Assembly (NCBI GenBank): GCA_018065475.1
Contig: JAGHTD010000053.1
Span: forward strand, 1 to 5,798
Length of the DNA stretch: 5,798 bases
Direction: 5' to 3'
DNA from: Candidatus Colimorpha enterica
GTDB lineage: Bacteria > Bacillota > Clostridia > Oscillospirales > CAG-272
How positions within the stretch are numbered: position 1 is the first letter of the stretch; each line of letters opens with the position of its first letter. Below the pieces are notes generated by a model. The model searched no databases and had not been told where the DNA came from. It saw only the letters and a list, made by a program, of their open reading frames with translations. The translations under genes and the position numbers were made by a program. Shown here piece after piece: positions 1-5,045 of the stretch.

Positions 1-228
1 CGGCAAATGTGAAATAATTTGCTGACGCAAATTGTGAAATATTCTCGCTTCACTCGAATGTGAAATGAAATAAATCCCGCTTTCACGCGCTTGCGCATTT
101 CGCTGTCCGAAGACGCGCTTACGCTATTCACTGCACGAAGTGCATTTCACAAATCCCGCAAGGGATTTATTTCGTTGCGGAGTGTCCTTCAGAACACTCC
201 GCATACGGGTGCTTTTTGAATAATTTTC
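1..228. repeat. Palindromic repeat array downstream of the lipoprotein gene
   Basis: This gene-free stretch is made of short hairpins. The word TGTGAAAT occurs at 8-15, 33-40 and 59-66 (steps of 25 and 26 bases) and inverted at 144-151, and the spaces between hold inverted repeats. Stems visible are 16-22 with 27-33 (loop TGAC), a degenerate one at 41-59, 132-144 (TGCAC/GTGCA type), and 151-168. An outer 12-base arm at 67-78 pairs perfectly with 162-173 and encloses the middle of the region. No open frame here looks like a gene. It resembles the dispersed REP-like palindromes common in Clostridia; that family assignment is inference. The element may continue left of the window. Confidence 0.7.
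177..216 (-). terminator. Hairpin 3' of the lipoprotein gene, possible terminator
   Basis: Reading on the minus strand after the stop codon of the solute-binding protein, two alternative stems overlap. One is a short stem at about 199-214 (CACCCG with CGGAGTG, one bulge) flanked by an A-run at 212-216. The other is a 9-base perfect stem, 177-185 with 194-202. Neither is followed by a good T-run on the minus strand, so termination is uncertain. The 9-base stem may simply belong to the adjoining palindromic array. Confidence 0.35.
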
Positions 229-1722
229 TTACGAAACATCAAACGTAAGAAGGAGGTTTTCGAGGTAAGTCTCGTACATCTTCTTCTGCATACCGACGGT
301 GCTGTGCCAGTCTCTGCGTCCCGCTTCGATGTTTAAACCGACGAGGTTAGCCATACCGTTCATGGAGTTGGTGTAAACGACTGCGAAGTCGGAGGTAATG
401 CCGGAACGGACGAGGTCGATGATCCTGCCTGCCTTTTCCATATCAACTCTGTCCGAAACGTGCTTGACTTTGAGTGCTGTCTCGTACATAGCGGTTATGA
501 CGCTCTCGCTGTAAAACTCACAGCCGACCTGGAGATATGCGGAGATAGCTTCAAGTCTTGACGTATCGACGGACGTCGGGATAGTGTAGAGGAAGAAGGA
601 ATCCTGCATTGCGGAGAGGTATGCGGGCTGGCTCTCGTTGTACTTCGGCCTCGGAATGATGACGTAGTCGTCTTCCATCTCACGGAGAGAATCTCTGAAT
701 GCATAGAGGAAGTACTCGTTCATAAAGAGCATTCTTCCGACAGCGAAGGTGTCGGAGTTGCCAAGCGGGAATCTGTTGTAATCGTAGGGGATAAAGCCCT
801 CTGTGCTCTTGTAAAGATCGTAGATCGCCTGGTAGATGGAGTTATTTTCCTCGGTGTCGATCGTAAGATCGTAGAGGCCTTCGGCGTTTCTCTTGGAGAA
901 GGTCATACCTGCGGAAATTGCGGCAAATACTGCGCTCTGACCGGTGGATGTTCCGCAGCCGAGACGGTCGTCGAGATCGACCTGATCGTTCTGGTTGAGG
1001 TCGAGGTAAGCGGCGGTGCACTTTTCACGGAACATTTCGAGGTCCCAGTTGCCGGCCTCTACTTCCGCAAGAAGGTCGTTCGGCTCGCCGAAGAGGTCCT
1101 CGTAGAGGTTAAGGTTCATGAACGTGCAGGCAGCCCAGCCGAGGATCGTGGGGGAAATGTCTCCGCCGAGGAAGTAAAGGGTCTTTGAACCCATAGTTAC
1201 GTTCTTCATATAGTCGGCATACCAGTAGGGCTGGGTAATGTCGATGTAGTTGTGCTGAGTGTCAAGGCCGAGGACGTTGAGGTAGGCATCGTCTGCGGCG
1301 TAGCCCGTTCCGTAGAACTGGTCGCACATGATCATATCGTAAATGCCGTCGTTCATGGCTTCCTTGATCGCCTGAACGATGAACGATTGCTGACCGTTAG
1401 GGCCGAGGATGAACTCGCGGTCAACGTTGATGGCGCCGTTGATCTTCTCGTTTGTGTCGTAAACTGCGTCCCATACGACGTCGCCGCTGTTTTCACGGCC
1501 GATAACGTAGTCGTCGTAGGACTCTCCGCGGCAGGCGACGGCAAGTCCGACGCCGTCGTAGTCGAGATCTTCATACCATTTTTTTGTATCGGGGGCGGTG
1601 GTTTCTTCTCCGCTTCCTGCGTTCGTGGTGTCGTCACTCGGCTTTACGGGGTCTTTGGAACAGCCCGCAACGATGGCGAAAACGAAAACGAGAGCAAGAA
1701 GCATTGCTGTGATCTTTTTCAT
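229..1722 (-). CDS. Extracellular solute-binding lipoprotein, sugar-ABC type
   Basis: This 497-residue protein is probably an exported lipoprotein that captures a solute, likely a sugar or oligosaccharide, for an ABC importer. The N-terminus is a classic lipoprotein signal: MKK, a hydrophobic run at residues 7-19, and lipobox V18-A-G-C21, followed by a Ser/Thr/Asp-rich linker to about residue 48. The rest has the size and texture of family 1 solute-binding proteins. Residues 241-252 form an EF-hand-like loop (D241, N243, N245, V248, D249, D252), seen in some sugar-binding proteins and suggesting bound calcium. The start is supported by AAAGGAG just upstream and by a consensus promoter about 30 bases further. 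No permease or ATPase gene lies in the window, so the substrate cannot be inferred from neighbours. The subfamily is not identified; the general class is fairly sure. Confidence 0.85.
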   Translation of the reverse strand: MKKITAMLLALVFVFAIVAGCSKDPVKPSDDTTNAGSGEETTAPDTKKWYEDLDYDGVGLAVACRGESYDDYVIGRENSGDVVWDAVYDTNEKINGAINVDREFILGPNGQQSFIVQAIKEAMNDGIYDMIMCDQFYGTGYAADDAYLNVLGLDTQHNYIDITQPYWYADYMKNVTMGSKTLYFLGGDISPTILGWAACTFMNLNLYEDLFGEPNDLLAEVEAGNWDLEMFREKCTAAYLDLNQNDQVDLDDRLGCGTSTGQSAVFAAISAGMTFSKRNAEGLYDLTIDTEENNSIYQAIYDLYKSTEGFIPYDYNRFPLGNSDTFAVGRMLFMNEYFLYAFRDSLREMEDDYVIIPRPKYNESQPAYLSAMQDSFFLYTIPTSVDTSRLEAISAYLQVGCEFYSESVITAMYETALKVKHVSDRVDMEKAGRIIDLVRSGITSDFAVVYTNSMNGMANLVGLNIEAGRRDWHSTVGMQKKMYETYLENLLLTFDVS

Positions 1723-1755
1723 TTTGTCTTTCTCCTTTGTAAAATCATCTTTTTA

Positions 1756-1784
1756 ATTATACCATTTCGGACGGCGGATGTCAA
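1756..1784 (-). promoter_or_regulatory. Consensus SigA promoter of the solute-binding protein gene
   Basis: On the minus strand TTGACA (1779-1784) is followed by a 17-base spacer and TATAAT (1756-1761). The spacer ends in TGG, giving an extended -10 (TGnTATAAT). Transcription would start near 1748, leaving a leader of about 25 bases that carries the AAAGGAG ribosome binding site. Every element matches the housekeeping consensus, implying strong expression unless it is repressed. I see no clear operator. Confidence 0.85.
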
Positions 1785-1836
1785 CTCCTTTTGCGGTTTT
1801 TGTGATATTAGGGGAGACGCGCGGGAGAAGATGATG

Positions 1837-1876
1837 TGTGCCTTCGGCTTCGCCGTAGGGCGAACTGCGTTCGCCC
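1837..1876. repeat. Short hairpin repeat, family C, copy 1
   Basis: TGTGCCTTCGG (1837-1847) is followed by 10 bases and then GGGCGAACTGCGT (1858-1870). The stretch 1858-1865 pairs perfectly with 1869-1876 around the loop TGC. The same two words recur in the same order and strand at 4896-4906 and 4920-4932, with a 13-base insert between them. That shows a second small repeat family in the window. It lies in the spacer upstream of the lipoprotein promoter. Confidence 0.6.
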
Positions 1877-1923
1877 GCTGCAAATGAACGATTTTTGCTG
1901 ACTTCATTTAGAATGGAAGATGA

Positions 1924-2225
1924 TCGCCGCTGTCAAGCTCCCTCCGGTGAGGGTAGAGATGCTTCGCATCTCGATCTCCCGACCGCAAGGCGGTCGCTCG
2001 ACGCCGGAGCCCGCATGTCCAGCTCCCTCCGGGAGGGGGCTCCGCGGAGCGGTGGAGGAGCCCGCGGCACTAACAGTTCAGTTTCGTAAAATATAGAAAC
2101 GAAATGTAATTGTCAGTATATCTTTCATCGGTGAAGATTATCTGACAATAAAGCGATCGCCGGGCTCCTTCCGTCACGGCAGAGCCGTGCCACCTCCCTC
2201 CCGGATGGAGGTTGACAGTCGGTGC
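1924..2225 (+). mobile_element. MITE-like composite repeat, copy 1
   Basis: This roughly 300-base non-coding element has imperfect terminal inverted repeats. The left end reads CCGCTGTCAAGCTCCCTCC and the right end GGAGGTTGACAGTCGGTGC. Bases 1937-2014 are identical, in inverted orientation, to 5202-5279. Further shared blocks are 2121-2139 and 2153-2172, matching 5128-5146 and 5095-5114. Inside are hairpins at 1957-1972 and 1981-1995, and at 2175-2180 with 2184-2189. Bases 2015-2092 form a GC-rich insert that copy 2 lacks. No transposase is encoded, so it would have to be moved in trans if it is mobile. No target-site duplication is evident. The exact left boundary is approximate. Confidence 0.7.
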
Positions 2226-2257
2226 AAACTTCTTAATACGTGCCTCGCCATAGCGGC

Positions 2258-2299
2258 GGGGTGCCGAAGGCGCAACTCACTTCGGCTATTCGCCACCCC
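2258..2299. repeat. Bulged hairpin beyond the terminator
   Basis: GGGGTG (2258-2263) followed by CCGAAG (2264-2269) pairs with CTTCGG (2280-2285) and CACCCC (2294-2299), with a bulge at 2286-2293. It lies between copy 1 of the MITE-like element and the terminator of the 80-residue gene. Its role is unknown; it looks like one more intergenic palindrome. Confidence 0.5.
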
Positions 2300-2301
2300 C
2301 T

Positions 2302-2330
2302 CAAAACAAAAAAGCCCTTGCGGGCTTTTT
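2302..2330 (-). terminator. Intrinsic terminator of the 80-residue gene
   Basis: Two bases after the stop codon, on the minus strand, comes a stem with GCCC and GGGC around the loop GCAA, flanked by A-runs and followed by TTTTTTGTTTT. The arms are 2308-2317 and 2322-2330. The T-rich sequence on both sides could let it stop transcription in either direction, but only the minus-strand side has a gene ending into it. Confidence 0.85.
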
Positions 2331-2332
2331 CA

Positions 2333-2575
2333 TTATCTGAACTCGACTTTCTTTTTTGCGAAGAGCTTTTTGAACTCAGCCATTTCCATAGGCATTTTGA
2401 GCTCGCCTGCTACGTAGAGCTTAGCGTTGACTTCTTCGCCGTCGTTGTGGCGGATGCGTGCCTCGACGATCTTTGCGTCCTCGGCTCTAACGCTGATCTC
2501 AAGTACGTGCTTTTCGGGGTCTGCGTCCTGAACTCTCGTCCAGCCGCTGTCGTTCCAAATGATATCTTTTTTCAT
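2333..2575 (-). CDS. Uncharacterised 80-residue protein
   Basis: I do not recognise this family. It is a small, charged, probably cytoplasmic protein with no signal peptide or membrane segment. Residues 1-58 alternate in a pattern that suggests beta strands (W7, W12, then V24-LEISV, IVEARI, AKLYVAG), and residues 64-78 form a basic amphipathic tail (EFKKLFAKKK). It is very likely a real gene: AAAAGGAG lies 8-9 bases before the ATG, an ideal promoter lies just upstream, and a clean terminator follows the stop. It sits 56 bases after the tRNA-editing gene on the same strand, so read-through transcripts are also possible. Because the unit has its own promoter and terminator, it probably acts independently of its neighbours. 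No function is proposed. Confidence 0.8.
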   Translation of the reverse strand: MKKDIIWNDSGWTRVQDADPEKHVLEISVRAEDAKIVEARIRHNDGEEVNAKLYVAGELKMPMEMAEFKKLFAKKKVEFR

Positions 2576-2606
2576 ATTTTTACGCTCCTTTTATTATTTG
2601 TAACAT

Positions 2607-2635
2607 ATTATAGCAGATTATCCGACGATTGTCAA
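2607..2635 (-). promoter_or_regulatory. Consensus SigA promoter overlapping the upstream stop codon
   Basis: On the minus strand TTGACA (2630-2635) is followed by a 17-base spacer and TATAAT (2607-2612). The spacer ends in TGC, giving an extended -10. The start site would be near 2600, about 25 bases before the ATG of the 80-residue gene. The TGA stop codon of the tRNA-editing gene (2632-2634) lies inside the -35 hexamer, so the two genes share these bases. Confidence 0.85.
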
Positions 2636-3192
2636 GCGTCGGAGGAAAGTTCTACGACCTTATATCCGTGTCTGACCGCCGGAAGGTACTTTTCGAGCAG
2701 ATCGGAGGTCTTCAACTTGATACTTGATGTGTTTATGCAGGGGTGACAGCCGATGAAGTCGGCTTTAATAACGTCCGCGTCGATGAAAAGCTCGACGTGA
2801 TTTTCACGGTCGTTCATGAGCCCCATAACGCTCGCGCTCCCCGGCGTGCAGTCGAGGTATTCCTCCATGAACTCCTCCGGTGCGAAGGAAAGGCGGGATG
2901 ACTCGGCGAGCTTGGAGAAAACGGCGGTTTTGTAGCGCTTTGCTGCCGGCATCATCAGGAGGATGAAGCGGTTTTTCTGCGCGTTGGTGAGGAAGACGTT
3001 CTTGCAGATCGAGATCCCGAGGATCTCGCCACGCTCCTCGCATTCTTCCATATTATATATTGCCTCGTGGTCGAGACGGAGATAGTCGATTTTGAGACTG
3101 TCGAGGAGATCGTAGGTGCGGATCTCCTTTTCGAGCCGCCCGGTTTCGTCAGCCGGCCGCCCGTGATAAAGGGTCGTGTCTGTGATTTTCAT
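2632..3192 (-). CDS. YbaK/ProX-type prolyl-tRNA editing deacylase
   Basis: This 186-residue cytoplasmic protein is probably a free-standing editing domain that hydrolyses wrongly charged aminoacyl-tRNA, as ProXp-ala/PrdX proteins remove alanine from tRNA-Pro. Motifs in order: a C-K-N-V-F-L stretch at 63-68, with K64 where the family has its conserved lysine; LSFAPEE near 101-107; G-S-A-S-V-M-G-L-M-N-D at 118-128, matching the family's GxVSPxxLxND; and GCHPCINT at 148-155, matching the xHPxxNT motif. The length is normal for the stand-alone family. The start is the first ATG after a weak AAAAAGG site. The exact substrate is not provable from sequence: ProXp-ala, ProXp-x or YbaK-like Cys-tRNA-Pro specificity are all possible. 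Its stop codon is embedded in the promoter of the next gene. No clear promoter of its own was found. Confidence 0.85.
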   Translation of the reverse strand: MKITDTTLYHGRPADETGRLEKEIRTYDLLDSLKIDYLRLDHEAIYNMEECEERGEILGISICKNVFLTNAQKNRFILLMMPAAKRYKTAVFSKLAESSRLSFAPEEFMEEYLDCTPGSASVMGLMNDRENHVELFIDADVIKADFIGCHPCINTSSIKLKTSDLLEKYLPAVRHGYKVVELSSDA

Positions 3193-3239
3193 TTTTTGCC
3201 TTTTTGGGGTAGTTGTAAGTTTTTTTAGAAATGGAACTT

Positions 3240-3312
3240 GGGCAATGCCCGGCCTGTCATTCAGTGCCGCTCAGTCGCCGCGAGATGAGCGGAGCTTCTT
3301 TCAAGAAGCTCC
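3240..3312 (-). other. Hairpin cluster between the CHR and tRNA-editing genes
   Basis: The 126-base gap holds three stems. 3291-3300 pairs with 3303-3312 (10 bases, realistic loop about 4), beginning 6 bases after the stop of the CHR gene on the minus strand. 3267-3273 pairs with 3286-3292, sharing two bases with the first. GGGC/GCCC lies at 3240-3250. None is followed by a T-run on the minus strand, so a simple intrinsic terminator is not shown. They may protect the 3' end of the CHR transcript, be a leader structure for the editing gene, or be another repeat. I looked for the T-box signature TGGNACCGCG and did not find it. Confidence 0.45.
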
Positions 3313-3318
3313 AAAACC

Positions 3319-3879
3319 TCAGAACATCACCGTGCCGAGGACGGCGGAGAAGAGGATGAGGATGATCGGGGAGATCTTCTTCTTTTTTACCTTCTTATAG
3401 ACGAAAGCGGCGGCGGCGACGGCGGCAAGGATAACGGCACCTCGCCAGTTAAAGACGACCGAGCCGGAATCCGACGGGAAGAAGGTGCTTTTTGCAAGCA
3501 CGACCGACGTGCCGATGATGAGGGCGACGACGCAGGGGCGCACGCCCGAAAGGAACGCCTGCACTCCTTTATATTTCATCAGATTTTTCATCACCATAAC
3601 GATGAGAAGAATAATGATGAACGAGGGCAGGACGACGCCGAGGGTGGCGCAGACAGAACCGAGGATACCGCCCTGCGACGAGCCGATGAAGGTCGCCATA
3701 TTGATGGCGACAGGCCCGGGGGTGGACTCCGAAACGGCGATGAAGTTCATTATCTCTTCTTCGGTCAGCCAGCCGTTAGCAAGTACGGTTTCCCGTATCA
3801 GGGAAATCATTGCATAGCCGCCGCCGAAGGTGAACGCGCCTATTTTGAGGAAGGAGAGGAAGAGAGAGAGGTAGATCAT
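3319..3879 (-). CDS. Short-chain chromate transporter (CHR) protein, second of pair
   Basis: This 186-residue integral membrane protein is the downstream half of a CHR pair. The family is named for chromate efflux, but the substrate of short paired members in anaerobes is often untested. It carries the CHR signature G14-AFTFGGGYAM (14-24), STPGP at 52-56, a GxxxGG-like turn, and GVVLPSF at 81-87. Hydrophobic segments follow near 76-98, 113-130, 145-161 and 169-186, with a Lys-rich loop at 162-168. Full-length ChrA is about twice as long and contains two such domains; here they are split over two genes. Its ATG overlaps the upstream CHR stop as ATGA (3876-3879), implying translational coupling. 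AAGGAGG (3887-3893) lies 7 bases before the start, within the upstream gene. Confidence 0.9.
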   Translation of the reverse strand: MIYLSLFLSFLKIGAFTFGGGYAMISLIRETVLANGWLTEEEIMNFIAVSESTPGPVAINMATFIGSSQGGILGSVCATLGVVLPSFIIILLIVMVMKNLMKYKGVQAFLSGVRPCVVALIIGTSVVLAKSTFFPSDSGSVVFNWRGAVILAAVAAAAFVYKKVKKKKISPIILILFSAVLGTVMF

Positions 3880-4457
3880 TTCTTTTCCTCCTTCTTTTTA
3901 CCGCAGAGCAGGAAGAAGACGATGCCCGCCGCTCCGCAGAGGAGGATGAAGGCGATCGACGAGAATGAGACGCTGAAAAGGGACAGAAGAACGAACGCAA
4001 TGAGCGCGGCGGCAAAGACCGTTACGGTGAAAACGTCCTTTTTAAGTCCTTTGAACATCTTGATCCCGGCGCTCAGAATCAGGTAAATTACGCACGCCTG
4101 GATGCCTTTGAAGGCACTTTTGACCACTTTGAAGCCCAAAAACGCGTCAAAGAAGAGCGAGATCGCATATATGATCGCAAACGACGGCAGAACGACGCCA
4201 AGGGTGGCGAGGGTCGAACCGAGCACTCCGCCCACCTTGTAGCCGATGTAGGTCGCGCTGTTTATGGCGATCGGACCGGGCGTTGACTCGGCTATCGCCA
4301 CTATGTCGAGGAACTCGTCCTTGTCTATCCAGCCTTTTTTGGAGACGAACTCGTTTTCGAGCAGGGCGATCATCGCGTATCCGCCGCCGAAGGTGAACGC
4401 TCCGATTTTAAGGAAGGACAGAAACAGGTCGAGGTATTTGTTTTTTTCTTTTTTCAT
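3876..4457 (-). CDS. Short-chain chromate transporter (CHR) protein, first of pair
   Basis: This 193-residue membrane protein is a paralogue of the gene that follows it. It has the same signature: GAFTFGGGYAM (19-29), ESTPGP (57-62), GYKVGG (72-77) and GVVLPSF (87-93). Hydrophobic segments lie near 82-104, 119-133, 143-163 and 165-185, and the tail is highly charged (KKKEEKK). Paired short CHR proteins are thought to form a heterodimer with antiparallel halves, equivalent to one long ChrA; this is family knowledge, not seen here. The start at 4457 is chosen because AAAAGGAA precedes it and because the paralogues align from this Met. An in-frame ATG at 4658 would add 67 residues that are only the shadow of the DUF2752 gene. 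It starts 22 bases after that gene and is probably cotranscribed with it. Confidence 0.9.
   Translation of the reverse strand: MKKEKNKYLDLFLSFLKIGAFTFGGGYAMIALLENEFVSKKGWIDKDEFLDIVAIAESTPGPIAINSATYIGYKVGGVLGSTLATLGVVLPSFAIIYAISLFFDAFLGFKVVKSAFKGIQACVIYLILSAGIKMFKGLKKDVFTVTVFAAALIAFVLLSLFSVSFSSIAFILLCGAAGIVFFLLCGKKKEEKK
3887..3893 (-). promoter_or_regulatory. Ribosome binding site for the second CHR gene
   Basis: AAGGAGG on the minus strand, 7 bases before the ATG at 3879, is the strongest ribosome binding site in the window. It lies inside the Lys/Glu-rich last codons of the first CHR gene. It fixes the start of the second protein and, with the ATGA overlap, points to matched synthesis of the two halves. 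Confidence 0.8.
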
Positions 4458-4479
4458 TATTATTCCTTTTTTGGGGAAG

Positions 4480-4866
4480 TCAGTACATATAGGACAGGCG
4501 CAGGCGTGCCGCCCACGATACGAAAAAACCGACGGCGATAACGGCGAATACTGCAATATCGACGTTCTTTTTCCCGGTGAATATGCCGTCGCGCAGGAAA
4601 AACACCGCAAGGATCGGCAGGCACCAGAACATCGGGTGCCACCCGAACGCTTCGGCAAAATCGAGCCGCAGAGCGGCGAGCGTCGCGCGGGTGAAGCCGC
4701 AGCCGGGACAGATGTATCCGGTCAGCTCCTTCCACACGCACCCGATCCCCGTCAGCTTCGAGGCGATCAGCCCGATGACGTAAAACGGGAATATCAGCCA
4801 TTTGTATGGGTTGCCGACGAGCTTTTTGAGCAAAACGCGGCATTGATTTTTGAGGTTTTTCGGCAT
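4480..4866 (-). CDS. DUF2752 family small membrane protein
   Basis: This 128-residue membrane protein has the DUF2752 hallmark C53-P-G-C-G-F-T-R-A61, preceded by C43 and followed by a hydrophilic stretch with H77-P78. Hydrophobic segments lie near 23-40, 79-92 and 103-119. Two cysteines in CPGC could bind a metal or be redox-active, but the family's function is unknown. The start at 4866 (MPKNLKN) is chosen because family similarity begins only after it and because the open frame upstream to 5049 runs into repeat DNA. No good ribosome binding site precedes 4866 and no convincing promoter was found, so the start is less certain than the gene. It lies 22 bases upstream of the first CHR gene and likely heads that operon. 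Confidence 0.85.
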   Translation of the reverse strand: MPKNLKNQCRVLLKKLVGNPYKWLIFPFYVIGLIASKLTGIGCVWKELTGYICPGCGFTRATLAALRLDFAEAFGWHPMFWCLPILAVFFLRDGIFTGKKNVDIAVFAVIAVGFFVSWAARLRLSYMY

Positions 4867-4895
4867 GGTAAAATTAAAATCGGTTGGGACGGGAA

Positions 4896-4998
4896 TGTGC
4901 CTTCGGAACGTGGTCACAGGGGCGAACTGCGTGATACGGCCGCCCGTAGGGGAGGGCAGATACGGTGCTACGCACCTCCACGAGCTTCGCTTCGCTCG
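4896..4998. repeat. Repeat mosaic upstream of DUF2752, with family C copy 2
   Basis: Within the 450-base gene-free stretch, TGTGCCTTCGG (4896-4906) and GGGCGAACTGCGT (4920-4932) repeat the words of the copy at 1837-1870, with a longer insert of 13 bases. After CGCCCG (4941-4946) come two more hairpins: GGTGC/GCACC at 4964-4976 and CGAGC/GCTCG at 4981-4998. Bases 4867-4895 and 4999-5045 hold nothing I can name. An open frame on the minus strand crosses this DNA but does not look like protein. Confidence 0.55.
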
Positions 4999-5045
4999 GC
5001 TTGCTCCTCCCGCCTCTAACGGTGAAGCACTAACTTTGAAGCGAT

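Noticed and set aside
1..173. CRISPR array
   Set aside because: The repeated word is only 8 bases and the spaces are hairpins rather than unique spacers; no cas genes are present.
1252..1887. Long plus-strand open frame of 211 codons
   Set aside because: It lies opposite the solute-binding protein and runs on through its promoter into repeat DNA; the minus-strand gene has a signal peptide, ribosome site and promoter, so this is a shadow frame.
1895..2089. Plus-strand open frame of 64 codons
   Set aside because: It lies in the MITE-like element, is biased by GC-rich palindromes and has no ribosome site.
3193..3318. T-box riboswitch before the tRNA-editing gene
   Set aside because: No TGGNACCGCG-type antiterminator motif and no terminator T-run are present.
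4458..4658. N-terminal extension of the first CHR protein
   Set aside because: The 67 extra residues are the out-of-frame reading of the DUF2752 gene; the Met at 4457 has a ribosome site and aligns with the paralogue.
4264..5019. Plus-strand open frame of 251 codons opposite the CHR and DUF2752 genes
   Set aside because: It spans two well-supported minus-strand genes and repeat DNA, and its product shows no family features.
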